From Poronia punctata (Eukaryota; Ascomycota; Sordariomycetes; Xylariales; Xylariaceae): a stretch of 64,000 nt of DNA. Under the pieces are notes generated by a model. The model worked only from the letters and a program-made list of their open reading frames with translations, was not told the origin of the DNA and did no database searches. The stretch is taken from contig MU401486.1 in assembly GCA_022579005.1 (NCBI GenBank), positions 186,266 to 250,265 of the forward strand. Reading direction: 5' to 3'. Within the stretch, counting starts at the first letter, position 1, and every line of letters starts with the position of its first letter. The translations under genes and the position numbers were made by a program. Of the stretch, positions 34,215-46,319 are shown piece after piece.

Positions 34215-35192
34215 TTATAGCTTAAACTCATGCCTAGGCACACCCGGTACATCCACTCTTACACGATATACGTTGCCCGTGGATTCCTCTGCGCCAATAG
34301 ACGTTATGAACATGGTCTTCATATCCGCGCCGCCAAATGCAGGGCATGAAGTCATCTTGGCCCCCGGGACCACGCACGTGGCCGTGATCTTACCCTCGGG
34401 CGAGATCCTGACGAGTTTCCCCTGCGAATTGGCTGCCGCCCAGACATGCCCTTCGACGTCGACAGCCAACCCATCCGGCATGCTACCGTCTTTCAGGTGC
34501 ACGAGCAGCTGTCTATTGGTAGCCGTGCCACTCTCGATGTCGTAGTCGTACCGGTATATCTTCCCCTCTGGCGTATGAGCCACATACATGAACCTGTCGT
34601 CGGGCGACCAGACAATTCCATTGATAACCGCCGATATTTCCCCTTCATCATCGCCCGAAATATCACGGACCTTTGCGTTTGTCTCGTCCTCGGTCCTGTC
34701 TAGGCGCCAGAGCCGGCCAAGCTTGGACTCTTCGTCCACGGCCATAGTACTTGCCCACCAGCGCCCCCGCGCGTCGATGCCGCCGTCGTTCATGCGGACC
34801 TTCTGGTCAAGGTCCGCGCCTCCTTTGTGCCTAACCTCCGCCAGGCGCGTGAGGGCGCCGCTAGTAGAGTTCAGTACCGAAAAGCCCAGACGCGTCTGCA
34901 CGGCCAGGACGTCGATGCGATCCTCGACCGCGTCTAGCCTCGTCACGCACTCGTCGAGGTGGAGAGTGTATCGCTGGGTCCAGCCACGGGATAGCGGCAC
35001 GCAATGTACGGCGCATTTCTTTATGTCGACAAAGAAGAAGGTGTCGTCGGCCCGGCGGTACAGAGGACTCTCGCCCAACTCGCATTGCGAAGGTAGCCAT
35101 TCTTCTGCCGTGTACTCTTTCATCGTCGAAGAGAGCGTAGTGGAAATTAGACTTTTGCTGCGATGGCAATATGTCCTGGTCAAGGTTTTCAT
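34215..35192 (-). CDS. SMP-30/gluconolactonase-like beta-propeller hydrolase
   Basis: A single exon of 325 codons. SMP-30/regucalcin-type proteins are six-bladed beta-propellers that hydrolyse lactones with one divalent metal. Metal-site residues are recognisable: Glu in LGESPLYR, Asn/Asp in RMNDGGIDARGRWWAS, Asn in INGIVWSPDDRFMYV and Asp in PDGLAVDVEGHVWAA. An internal ATG at 35,123 (MKEYTAEEW) matches where most relatives start. The longer form adds 23 residues rich in Arg, Ser and Thr without acidic residues, which could act as a mitochondrial presequence. Substrate unknown; fungal members are annotated variously as gluconolactonase, lactonase or regucalcin. Confidence 0.88.
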   Translation of the reverse strand: MKTLTRTYCHRSKSLISTTLSSTMKEYTAEEWLPSQCELGESPLYRRADDTFFFVDIKKCAVHCVPLSRGWTQRYTLHLDECVTRLDAVEDRIDVLAVQTRLGFSVLNSTSGALTRLAEVRHKGGADLDQKVRMNDGGIDARGRWWASTMAVDEESKLGRLWRLDRTEDETNAKVRDISGDDEGEISAVINGIVWSPDDRFMYVAHTPEGKIYRYDYDIESGTATNRQLLVHLKDGSMPDGLAVDVEGHVWAAANSQGKLVRISPEGKITATCVVPGAKMTSCPAFGGADMKTMFITSIGAEESTGNVYRVRVDVPGVPRHEFKL

Positions 35193-37494
35193 GCGCCCAG
35201 GAGACTTTGGACAACTGTGGTTTTACATTGTAACGTGCTGTTGCTGATGTTCAGAACTCCGGCCGAGAATTCTATTTATCCCCATTACTTAGCGCAGTCG
35301 CTTGTTCCTTCCTTGGACAATCTACGTGTGTGTGTCCCTAGGTAGGGACAATAACCTATCGATGACGTCAATAGTGTGTCACTTTCTTTAGTAGTCAAGG
35401 GCCGAAGTCGCATATTTGTCAGTGAAGAGTAGAATCAGACTGAACACAAGTAAGCACTTCTTAGACTAGATTAATAGCCTATAGGCAAAGTAGAGATAAA
35501 TCCGGATTTGTTACGAGTGGTTTGATTTGAGACACGGATGGGATATACACGTAGGACTAACCTATCCTTGGCGTAGATTTTTCGGTGACAGCTGATGCAT
35601 AGCAATGTTTTCCTGCAACATTCATTTGTCAAAGGATATCCTAGTCTTTGGATCGCAATACTAGGAACAAAGTCTTGGTCATCTTGGGTGAACTAATAGA
35701 ACAACAGGACAATCGAACATATAGTTGGTGTTGTGAAGCCAGCCTTTGTTGGATTCCGGGGTAATGGTTAGCGTCCTTGGTAACGCGGGGCACTCCTATC
35801 AAACATCTATAGGCGGTCTCGCTTAGGAACTGAGTTGCAAGGTAAGTAGGTAATACGCGTAGAAGACGAAATCTCGGTAGCAAACCACGATTTCAAGTTT
35901 GTATTGCTTACCGACATGCCAAACTTTCGGTAGGTACACGTCTGGGGTAACAAGACGGGGTAACAAGCCGTTACCACACCAGCTTGTTATGACGCTTAGA
36001 TCCAAGTGCAATTTTTTCCCCCGTAACAAAGTGCGGGCACACATAATCGGACCTCGTAACAGCACCTTTAAGAGAGTATGCGTACCTAGGACAGTTGATC
36101 TGGTCCGTAATCCCTATTATACACCCACCTCACACGGATGCTGCAAGCGAGTTCTACGTGTGACCCGTCCTCGGTTACGTCCATTTGTTGAGTAAAGCCA
36201 AATGTTCAAATCGGGGTTTTTACAAGAAATGAAAACAGTGGTCAAACTAAGTGTCACGGACACAAACTCTATATGCGGATAGGGCCCTAGATAAACCTAG
36301 ACCATCATTGGGAGAGTACGACTTTTGCCGACCACCTTCACCTTATGGCCGAATACCCAGGCAGGTATAAGGGGCAAAGCAAACAAGCACGTAAGCATGT
36401 ACATTACCTATTGCCCAGGTTCTTCCAAAGCACTAACGTTGAAATGATCCGAAAAGGTGCAATGTAACCGGCCTTGTTGCTTGTTTACCAACTGATCAAT
36501 ATATTTTGTCTTGTAGGTAAGGTATTGCCTTTGCCTATGGGGCGTGTGTCTCGCGCTGTTTTGCCACCTCCTATCTAACCTTACGCCTCGTACACGTACG
36601 AGTAGGGTGGGCTAGGTCCTCGACGCATGGAAATGAATGCACTGCAAAACCTTAAAAAAGCAGTCGAGCAGTCAAGCTGGGACCCGGAGTGCCCGGAGTG
36701 GCAGGGAATTACCTGCCATAACCTAGGTATCTAGGTAAGCAGATAGGTAATTATGTATCTATCTGGTTATATTCACTTCTCCGAATCCCCTCCCATTGTT
36801 TATGGGCATTGTTATTGTTATTTCTTGCGTTTGCTCGCTTGCCCGTTTCTCCTTCCTCCTCCTACCTACCAAATATCTATCCCCCCACGCAAGACTTTCT
36901 GTTCCCATTCTTCTAATTTGAATTGCCAAAGACAAGACTAAATGAAGAGAGTCTTGATGAGCCGTCTATCCCTAATCATCTCCTTTTCACATACATCATC
37001 TACGTCCCCTATATTTATCCGCCTACTGCCACCTGCTGCCTGGAGCAGCACAGATGCGTACACGAGTAAGTGCCTTCCATGTCCCCTCCCCCGGGGCCCC
37101 ACTACCCGGGGGCCTTCTTCTCTGTCTGTCCCTTCTTTGGGTCCCGAATCGTCTGTGGTATTCTACTTTTGGTCTTAATCCACATAACCTAACCCATCTT
37201 CTTCCTTCTCCTCGCGTCGGTGTTGCTCACCGGTCGCTCTATTTAGGACCAACCAAACAACCTGGGTTCATTTCTTCTGCTAACTGCCCTCTAGCCGTGT
37301 TACGGTTCAAAGGCCATCCACGGCAGGGACGAGCTATTCCCTTCAAATGGAAGATCGATCTACTTACTACTCCTCTAGTAAAGTGGAGCTGGGGTAAAAT
37401 GACGTTCGTCGAGGTTTGTCCTCATGCTCTGATTACCTAGCGCAACAGTCGGCGAGTCTGCGCCTACACCACGATCACTTTCACACATCGTTAC
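35193..37494. other. Non-coding region, nothing firm recognised
   Basis: 2.3 kb with short frames only. A repeated GGGGTAACAAG near 35,945-35,970 and several TAGGTA words (for example 36,720-36,750) stand out. Pyrimidine-rich sequence at 36,830-37,230 looks like a fungal promoter or leader, but no following gene could be built with confidence. Confidence 0.4.
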
Positions 37495-38090
37495 AAGACA
37501 TATGGCATGCCGACCGATATTTACTGTGTGGATTGGCTAGTAAACATGTCGACAACTACAAAGCCTATCCTGCGCATTGCCGAAAAGCACCCCTTGCTAT
37601 TAGCGTATGCTGACGAGGCGCAATAGAACCTTGTTTTTCCCACGCCGAACTCTTCGACCACGTCGTCCCTGAACAAGAAAGAGATGTCTTCAAACTTGAC
37701 ATCCTCTGCTGACCAAGGCAAGACCCTGATTTCTTTGTACTAGACCACGCCAGCCTCGTATCAGAGAAGCCGACCGCGACCTTGGCCGTTGGGAAAGGGC
37801 CTTTCGCAAGAATGTTATATGCGAACCCTGCCCCCACCCCAATGAGTCCCCGGCTACTCTCCAGACATACTATTACGCCTTTCTACTACCCACCTGCGAC
37901 CGCCCCTGCGCCAATATCATTCCTGTTCTTGATACTCGTACAACACCAACATCTCTCTCATATGCACCAGCCTCCCGTGCTTGGCCTGCCAGGTGGGCCA
38001 ATGGGTCGCCGGCCAAAGAGCTTGCAGAAAGCACCTGCAATAGAACCAACAGCTGGGTTGGCAGGATCGGGTATGTGCTTGCCCGCCTGA
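37495..38090 (+). pseudogene. Possible decayed coding fragment, unidentified
   Basis: One frame (from about 37,495) reads MPTDIYCVDWLV and KPILRIAEKHPLLLAYADEA before a TAG at 37,621. A second frame, starting at 37,623, reads ELFDHVVPEQERDVFKLDIL, meets a single TGA at 37,710, then continues open to 38,090 with DPDFFVLDHASLVSEKP. The composition looks protein-like and the breaks are few (one frame change, one stop), which suggests a recently broken gene. I do not recognise the family. An unrecognised multi-intron gene, or chance, remains possible. Confidence 0.25.
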
Positions 38091-38164
38091 TACCCCGAAT
38101 GGCGCTAAGTGCTGGGCACAAGTGAAGTTTTGTGTCCATTGCACAATAAGAACCCAGAGCAGGC

Positions 38165-41100
38165 TTACTCTTCCTCAGAATCACTCTCCTCACTTGTCTC
38201 TCCGCCCTGAAGCTCCTCTTGCTCATTAGTAGTCGGCTCTTGGCTGGCACTATCCCCTCGCTGGAGCTGGGCTTTCAGTTCGCGCAACTGCTCGATCCTA
38301 CGTTCTTGCTCTTGTTTGTTCATGGGCTTATTCTTCTTTGGCTTGGGTGCTAACCCCCCGGCTTTGCTCTTAGCTTCTGTTTCCGGGGTAAGTGCCCCGC
38401 CGGCGTGTTCGGGTCGACGGGTAACAGCTTGAAGGATATGTGGATGCGTCTTGTTGATGAGGTCGAACAGTTTTGAGAGCGCATCTGTCGTCAGGATATC
38501 TATGTCCAATTCCATTTCCCCATCATCGTTTTCCTACGGACAGTTAGCACTACGGTCCCAACGATCTGCATTTTCGAATTCCTAAAATGAAAGATAATGG
38601 GAGAATGGGTACTCACAGCCTGGCCGGTGTCTCTCTTGATTATCTCGACAGCCCGAGTGAGCGTAGTGCCGTCGAGATCATTGATTCCCTCGGCGATGAC
38701 AGCTTTCTCCAAGGCCCCAACAACCCGCTTCTTTGGCGGTGGCGCCTTTTTCACAGAGCTGGAAGGCTTTTTAAACGCGTTGCTAGCACCAGATGACCGC
38801 TTGTTTCCGCCACCTAGTCCACCACCACCACCAGCCTTGGATTTGTTCTTGGGAACATGTTTCTTCTTAGCCTTGGGCTTCTTTCCGCTGTGGTGCTTGG
38901 TTTTCTCTTCTACGAGTTTCCGCTGCAGCATGGTGACCATGGATTGCTGTACCTCCATCATGGTAAGGTCAGGTTTCTTGGAGTTCAGCAGTTTGTTAAG
39001 CTTGTCCTGTTCCTCATTCAACCTTTGTTGAAGGCTTTGGATTGCATCGTTGTCTTCCTCGTTGCCATCCCCCTCGCTCTCCTCGTCTGATTCATCGTTG
39101 CTGTGATCAGGACTAGCGGCAGACGCGTGCACGGCCGAAGGAGCTGCGGCGGGATAATGTCGCTCCATCCAGGAGTCTTTCAGGGCCAGCTGCTCTTTCA
39201 GAAGATCCTGCAACTGCTTGGCCTGGCGGGTAACCTCGTGGTCGTGTCCGTTGAAGATATCAGAGTTATGAACAATCAATTTCATGTCCTTATCAACATC
39301 CCTCACGGATTTGTACTCGCCTCTGGCGTTCTTCTCCGTCATCGTTTGTAAATCCATGGGTTTCTTGATAACACCAAAATAGTTGGGGATGTTCAAAGCA
39401 ACGGGATCCACAGGCGCCAAAAACCACTGATTGATGAGGTAGTATTTAGTCTTCTTCACCTCCTCCAGAACCCACCCAAAGAATCGCTGTTCGGGTCCGA
39501 GCTTTTTCTTCAAGCTTGCCTTGGAGTATTCCGGGTCTCTGTTTTTGGGAGGGTGAATTGGTCGCTTCGGGCGGTCATTGTCATCACGTGTGGAATCACG
39601 CCGGATCTGAGGAATGCCTGAGGGAGGTATGGCAAAGGCCTGAGCCGTTGCAGACCCAGGAGTGGCTGCCGATGGGGCATCCGTTTTCGGCTTAGGTGGC
39701 ATGGCTGAAGCCTGGGCTGGTGTTTGTGGTTGTCGTGGTTGGGCCATAGCACGAGGCTCAGCATGGCGAGTGGGCTGCGCTTTGCCCTTGTCGGGCTTCG
39801 CTGGTGGTTTGCTGGAGATGATCTCGGGCATCCGGACAAGTATGTAGTCTCTTACCTGAGCTGCGGCCAGCGAGACATCATGCTGGGGCCCATTGAAGAT
39901 AACGGCATTCTTGTAAAGCTGATGGACATCACCCTTGAACTCACCATAATTGGCATACTTGTCCTCACGGAGCTTGGCCTCCATCATAGAGATATCCACA
40001 GGCGTGTCAACTTTTGCTCTGTAATCGTTCCATAACGTAGGCCATAGTTCCTCCACAGACTTCTTGAAATTTCCGCCGTTCTTCGTTTTTTTAACATTTC
40101 CCAGGACTTCTCGAAGTTTCCTGTTTTGGAAAGGAATGATGGGCAAAGAGTCGGGGATGGCACCGTCTAAACCATCGGTGTCTGCTTGTGTTCCCGCTGG
40201 ACCGGCCGGGGCGGCGGGAGTGGCTGAAGGGCCAGTGCCAGATGAGGTAGGGTTACTTGCGACTACTAAAGAGTCTGCCACTGCCTCATTTGCATCTTCT
40301 GTCTTGGCCCGCTTCGCAGAAGGTTCTTCGACATCGTCTTCTTCCCGCGCACGGGACACTTTGCCCGGCGACGGGTCCACATCTCCCATTGGTGTATCTA
40401 CCTGTTTGGGGGAGACGTCTCCTGCCTCCTGCGTCGCCTTTATCTCTAGCGTTGACAAATCGGCGGGTTGAGAGTCACTAGAGGGAACTACCGGCGCCTC
40501 ACTCGAAGTAGAAGTTTTTTGGGTGTTTTCAACGTCGGCGCTCGGATCTAAGTCCGGCTGCTCTGCTGATACATCGATATCCATAGGATCCGGGCCCGGC
40601 GGAGACTTCGAGTCATTGGCAGGAGCGTCTTCGGGCGCATCTTCCGGAGCAGCAACTTGTTCCTCTAATGATACCTCTGCTTCTGCCTCAACTTTATCCG
40701 CCTTTGGGGACTCTTCAGATTTGCCCTGCTGCGCGCTATTCGGTTCATCAACCTTCTCTTCTACTGGCGCCTCTTCAGTCTTTGATGTTCCATTGACTTG
40801 CTTTGTCCCAATGTCGTCCGTAGGCGGCGCATCGGGGGTCTGATCCTGGGACGACGCCGGCACTTTGCCATTAATAGTGATTGTGGTCTGGGCTTCGGTG
40901 GTCCCATCAACTTCATCTGATTTCTGCGCAGAGTTTGGCGTGTCTCCATTAGTCGCAGGGGCACCTGCTGGTTTCGTAATTCCGTCGGTGACTTTGACAG
41001 GTCTAAAGTTTGGTTAAGACAAGCATTGGAAAGGTAACTTGATGTGTAAGCTTACTCCTCTTCCGCGACATCCTCTACTGGTCTATCAATCTCCATCGCT

Positions 41101-41174
41101 TCGTTGGGCGTGGGATCTGGCTTCTTCGCCTCCAGCGGCAGGCTTTGTGGCTCTTCGGATGCCATTCTAGCCAT
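38165..41174 (-). CDS. bdf1: BET-family double-bromodomain chromatin protein (Bdf1)
   Basis: Three exons, 41174-41056, 41002-38617 and 38533-38165, give about 957 residues. BET proteins bind acetylated histone H4 in the nucleus and link chromatin to TFIID. The long N-terminus is acidic and Ser/Pro/Ala-rich. Bromodomain 1 (about 330-436) runs from FQNRKLREVL to YILVRM, with the acetyl-lysine-binding Asn in VIFNGPQHD. Bromodomain 2 (about 544-646) contains YFGVIKKPMDLQTM and DIFNGHDHEVTRQ. A coiled segment (LNEEQDKLNKLLNSKK) and a Lys-rich basic stretch follow. The NET domain spans the second intron (INDLDGTTLTRAVEIIK, then LDIDILTTDALSKLFDLI). The C-terminus is acidic (SEESDSEEE). The first ATG of the frame, 41,174, is used; 41,165 (MASEE) is an alternative. 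Confidence 0.93.
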
Positions 41175-44100
41175 CCACTGAGCGGCAGGTATGAGTGAGA
41201 AACCGAGAAAAGGAAAAACCAAACAAGTGCTCAAAGACTCAAATGACGCGCACAACGGACATGAACAACAGCTTCAGCCTATGATATGCTTTGGGAGGCT
41301 TTGTTAGTAATCAGTGTATACAAGCCGTCTGCGCCTAGACATTTGGGCAACAGTTGCGCAAACGCAGCCCGGAAAATGCCAACAAGGTACTGTTGTAAGA
41401 AAAAGCCTCGGTAGGTAGGAATATGCTGTGAGGGATTCTGTTTGCGACCATTTATTTTTCCACTAAAACTTGGAAATCATAAAATATCGGGAAGGGGGGG
41501 GGGGGGGTGACTGAGCTTGGGGGAGTAAGGATGAATGTGCAAAGAATAAGGCTGTTGAAGAAGTGGAAAGCCTGGACCATTGGAGGGAAAAGTGAAGAAG
41601 AGATGGAAGGGAAAAATGTGGTTGGACTTTCTGCATCAATGGAATCGCGACAGCATTGAAAATGCATTTAGGTATACGCATCCCTTTGATGGAAAGAGTA
41701 CATACAATGGACGTGGAGCTGCTGGTCGCCCTGGGGAATGAGTATGGAAGGAACAACCAGGGCCAGATGATAGGTATAGTCATAATATACCCGAGTAGTG
41801 GAAGTCACCCATTGAGACGCGTGTGGATCGTGTGGGAGGTGGCATGACCATAGAAAGGGCCAGGTAGAATACGTGCAGATGATTGTGATGTGTAAATGAA
41901 GACAAGGCGCCGGATTGAAAAGCTTAACTGATCGTATGTGACGCATTGCAATGGCAAGCTGTTGGGGCTGGATAACCCAGCAACCTGGCGTTACAGTCGT
42001 CGCAATGTGATGCCATGGCTCGGTGACATCCATGCGCTTTTGGTAGCAAGACGCCCGACTTGTCGCTGCTCTGGCATTGGAGAGAAGGGAGCATGTACTC
42101 TCGATAACAACAGAGGTACAAAATACCAGCTACAGGGTACAGGCCAAGATAAAGGGCAGCAAGTGCCTTGGAAATAAATAAATGACTGGAACAAGAAAGC
42201 ACCATTGCTGGACATACCTAAAATTGGAACGTGTCGAGTTAATCTGTGAATTTCCTTAGTGGCGTGATGAACAGGTGGCAAAAGAGAAAGCTGAACACAA
42301 AGACGTGTTAGTCGTGAATCGGGTAGATTGCGCCGACAAGACTCACGATGCCACTTTGAAGCTAATGTCCTACGGGCTGATAGGTGTCGGTGTGGCGTGG
42401 TGCAACCAAAAGTGGGCTTTTAATTGGAGTAGGTTGGGGATTGCAGATATGCTGTTTGGAGAAACCAGCACATCAAAATTAAAAGTTAATGGAAGCAGCC
42501 TCTAAAGGTGTAAATCAATTACTGCATGCGTTGCTTGCAAAAGGCACCAGGGAGCTATCGGCTTGTTGATGTTGGTAGGTAAGGTATGTTGTTATTGTCT
42601 GGAAGGAAAGTACAAGGGTTAGGTACCTCCAACTAGGTCGACGGTATAGTCTGTAGATGGCTGAGGTAGTTGTGACTGTCGGGGTTCGGATTTAAGGCTC
42701 GTTGGTTGGGTAGAAAAAGGACACACGTGCGCATCGAAGAGGGGGAGAGGCAAGGAGAAATAGGAGGGAAGGATGGAAAAATACTTTGGAATTTGGGAAG
42801 TGTCTTTTTCGCGTTCAAGTCAAGGTTGGGGGTGCATGCGCAGGCGGAGAAAAGGCGCGAAATCTATGGTTCTGGGGCTGCCGGTTTACTTATTATTTGT
42901 AGAGACGCGCCGTACCTAGCTCGAGTCCCCCCCGGCCGTTCAAATCACAGCCCACTTTAAAGTTGGTCTAGCACATATTGAGGACAAGGGCCGTGGCACA
43001 TCGACACCGGGAGTGTAGTTAGATGCAGTACTTGCAAACCAATCAGACATGCCATGCTTACAAAAAGAGGATCTTTGTGTTCCTTGAGTAGAGACAAACG
43101 GGGACCTCATTGGAGACTATCGCCCACGAAAATCATGTATATGTAAAAACCAAGGTTGCTCCTATTCAAGTGCAAAAAGAGTGCACCCACCAGGAAATTC
43201 TAGTTTTTACCTACCACTACTATGTATGCTAGTTTAGATTATACTTTTGTATCAACTTTCAGGTCTGAGGGCAGGGTTGTTTAACAGAGCTACTTGGTAG
43301 CTATCTGGCAAAGGTAGACAGGGGGCAAAAAAGTTCTTGCCTAGTCGGGTAGCTTGCAACCAATCAGAAGATGATCGCATTGGGTATCCAAAGTGGCCAA
43401 CCCAATCATGACGCGTCGTGGTTGGGACCCTGCACGTTTTGGAAATGACGGAAGCCGCAAGAGTAACTATTGTGTTTGTTAGCTGTGACCCCCGGAGTAT
43501 GCGTAGTATAGAGCACGCTGGACTTGTCGACTTGAGAAGGAGTGCTAGCAAATAGAGCTGGTATAGCAAAATATGGAAGTAATGCTATTAAAAAGGAGGT
43601 GGGCCTTTCTGAGGGTAAGAGAACTGTGAGTGGCATTTTAGAGGCATATCAAGTCTGTGGCCTTAGAAGTATGCATTGGTATTAGCATCTTTGAGGAGTA
43701 GCTAGAGAAAGAGGTCGTATGCGTGGGTATCTACGCATATCAACAAAATAAAATGATGAGGAGGCCATGATGAATACGGTGTGGGAATTGGAACAGAATT
43801 GATTGCTGCAAGGGCCGTAGGTTTTAAACATCTGCAGCTGTCAAACAGTTGTGCAGTCCAACCTAAGTTAGGCGGGAGGTGCCTTAACTCGGTACAAACC
43901 TGTAGCACACAGTGTGTCTGAGCTTTCAAACAGAGAGAATGCACCTATATGTACTATGTACATGCTAAGTACATCAGCAACGGCTAAAGCCTTTTGTGCT
44001 TGCTTAGCACCCAATGTGTATCTTATGTACAATCTCTGTAGTGGAAAAATCTTCGGGGCTCCTGGCTTATCATCCAGCAGTGTCCACTGTCTGCTCCCTG

Positions 44101-44291
44101 TTACGGACTACCTTAACCTTATCAACTAAACAAAAAAAAAGTTCCAGCCAATCGGTTTTTGGTCTTAGAAGGCAGTTTGAGTCTTTCGTCGACCCTAAAC
44201 CAACAAAAACACTTACTATAAACGGTGAAGAAGACGAAACCCTGGGCGCATGATATTGTAACACATATCTTCTCGATCAAGATTTAAAAGG
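41175..44291. other. 3.1-kb intergenic region, no gene recognised
   Basis: It holds the bdf1 promoter (left) and the Utp5-like gene promoter (right). A run of about 13 G at 41,496 and CCAAT boxes at 43,031, 43,357 and 44,148 (with inverted copies nearby) are visible. Many short frames exist on both strands, none with family features. The length is unusual for this gene-dense half, so a non-coding transcript or a long bdf1 leader is possible. Confidence 0.45.
44148..44152 (+). promoter_or_regulatory. CCAAT box upstream of the Utp5-like gene
   Basis: CCAAT followed by CGG about 140 bp before the start codon, a normal distance for the Hap/CBC complex site in filamentous fungi. Single short motif, so weak evidence. 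Confidence 0.3.
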
Positions 44292-45473
44292 ATGTCGTCA
44301 AAACGGAAGGCACCGGCGAGAATCGCCCAGCCCATAGTGAGGCAAAGTGCGAGGAAGCCCATGAAAGCCCAGATAAACGAAGCCGAGACAAGCGTATCGG
44401 TTCCCGAAGTGTCGAATACGGACAATGCCAATTCCACAGAAGCCATAATAGAAATCTCGAGCGACCCCGAAAGTAGCGACTACGAGCTCTCTGATGATGG
44501 ACATGACGCAAAAGCCGCAAAGAAAGTACAAGAAACGACCCAACCAATTGCACACAGACCGACGGGTACTTCCCATAAGCAGAACGACGACGTGGGCGGC
44601 GACATCCCTATGGCTGAAGCGGGTGCTCCCAACGACGCCGAATCCGATCAAGAGCTGGCACAACCTACATTAGGCGAACTTGCACGCGCACACGGCACAA
44701 TAGACGTCGCTTCAGCGTTAGCCCAACAGCCTAATACGGTCGCCACGCCAGGTCGGACCATAGCAACTCCAAGCCACACATCGCTAGGAACAGTTCTTGC
44801 GCAGGCCCTTCGTACCGATGATTCGGATCTTCTTGAGTCGTGCCTTCGCGTACACGATAACAACACCATCAACACCACCATTCAGAGACTGGACTCGACC
44901 CTGGCGGGGACCCTACTTCACAAGCTAGCTTCGAGGATGCATCGGCGGCCTGGACGGGCCGGTACTCTAATGACCTGGGTACAGGCTACCCTCGTGTGCC
45001 ACGGAGGGGCACTAGCTGCGCAACCAGGCGTTCTCAAGAAGCTGCGGGAACTACAACGCGTCCTGGACGAGCGTGCAAGGGGTCTGAACTCGCTGCTAGC
45101 GTTGAAAGGCAAACTGGATCTCATGAACGCACAATTACAATTACGGCGGCAACAATGGAGCTCTGAAGACGTACAAGAAGAGGAAGGCATTGTCTATGTG
45201 GAGGGCGAGGACAGTGACGCTGAATTGGCAAACGGATTGATGGATCTGGACGATGACGAGCTTCCAGTTACCAATGGCATAATGGACGACGAGTCAGAAG
45301 ATGATGATTTACCGAGCGACGATGCGGGTAGCGAGGAAGAGCTTGATGTCGAGGAAGAATTGGACGAGGATGAGGTCAATCATGACGATATCGAGTCTGA
45401 AGATGAAGATAGCGAGGCCGAGGCTGCACCACAACCACCTTCCAAGAAGTCGAGATCTTCTAGAGGAAGGTGA
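44292..45473 (+). CDS. utp5: Utp12-domain small-subunit processome protein (Utp5-like)
   Basis: One exon, 393 residues. The middle part (about 120-265) is an alpha-helical Utp12 domain: LGTVLAQALRTDDSDLLESC, then LLHKLASRMHRRPGRAGTL, WVQATLVCHGGAL and LRELQRVLDERARGLNSLLA. In yeast, Utp5 belongs to the t-UTP/UtpA subcomplex that binds nascent pre-rRNA in the nucleolus and is needed for 18S rRNA production. Family members often carry an N-terminal WD40 propeller; here that is absent and replaced by a disordered basic then Ser-rich stretch, as I recall for filamentous-fungal versions. The C-terminus is a long acidic tract ending in a short basic KKSRSSRGR, a typical nucleolar pattern. Utp12-domain identity is firm; Utp5 rather than another UtpA member is inference. 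Confidence 0.82.
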   Translation: MSSKRKAPARIAQPIVRQSARKPMKAQINEAETSVSVPEVSNTDNANSTEAIIEISSDPESSDYELSDDGHDAKAAKKVQETTQPIAHRPTGTSHKQNDDVGGDIPMAEAGAPNDAESDQELAQPTLGELARAHGTIDVASALAQQPNTVATPGRTIATPSHTSLGTVLAQALRTDDSDLLESCLRVHDNNTINTTIQRLDSTLAGTLLHKLASRMHRRPGRAGTLMTWVQATLVCHGGALAAQPGVLKKLRELQRVLDERARGLNSLLALKGKLDLMNAQLQLRRQQWSSEDVQEEEGIVYVEGEDSDAELANGLMDLDDDELPVTNGIMDDESEDDDLPSDDAGSEEELDVEEELDEDEVNHDDIESEDEDSEAEAAPQPPSKKSRSSRGR

Positions 45474-46319
45474 CGCAAAGGGTGACTGAGAAGTGTTAAT
45501 TGAATAAACGTTGATGATAGGCCTAAGAAAGCAAGCCACATGAGAAATCGTCACTATATACTGTGCAATTCAATATTGCTTGCTCACAAATACTGCAGAT
45601 GGGTTTTTAAGACAGGCCATTGAATAAAAACCCGTATGTTTTTGTGTTGTTCTCTTTGACCTGCTTTGATCTAGTCGGTACTCATTATGCTCGTCATTTG
45701 ATAGGTAGTACCATATTCTAGCAAATTAGGTATGCTGGTACGACTACAAGCACAGCAATGCAGGGTCATTTGCCCTTTCTTATCCTCTCAAGGGCACTTT
45801 CTATAGAAAGAATATGGAGAATTCAAGTCGACTCCTTTGCTTTCGTTTTTATTATCTATTATACGTATATCCATTCCACATTTTCGTCAGGTCTCTTGGG
45901 AGTGATGTGCTCTGTAATTCCCTGTTTACCTAGACAGTCCAACAGGATCCGGATGACATCGGACATTTCTGTCGTTCCAATGTCCACCCAGCTTGCTCAT
46001 TGGCTCAGCTAAGTCAGCTATATGCATTGCCTCTTCCTCCTTGGGGAAATCCATGGTACCTATCGTAACGCCGTTTAATTCCATGTGATTATATAGGAAT
46101 ATAAATTATGATTGTGACCGCTCTACTCAATCTCTGATCTAGGTTTCTATGTTAGACTTGAATCTATCGTCCAGTTGCTAACGTCTGAGAGTTCTCCCTC
46201 GAAGAATAACTGTATCCGGCCGCCCCATCTTGACGGCGACGGACCTTATCATCCCTACCAGTTACGACCCTCGATACCGTCCACTTCCAATCCCTTTTGG
46301 ATAAGTTTGTTAGGTTGGC
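45474..46319. other. Intergenic region, Utp5-like 3' end to P450 promoter
   Basis: No gene recognised. AATAAA-like words at about 45,503 and 45,623 fit polyadenylation of the upstream gene. Confidence 0.45.

Noticed and set aside
34588..35247. A 219-codon plus-strand frame opposite the SMP-30-like gene
   Set aside because: Antisense shadow; the minus-strand frame carries all metal-site motifs.
42930..42960. Possible tRNA B-box (GTTCAAATC)
   Set aside because: No matching A-box, acceptor stem or cloverleaf could be drawn upstream.
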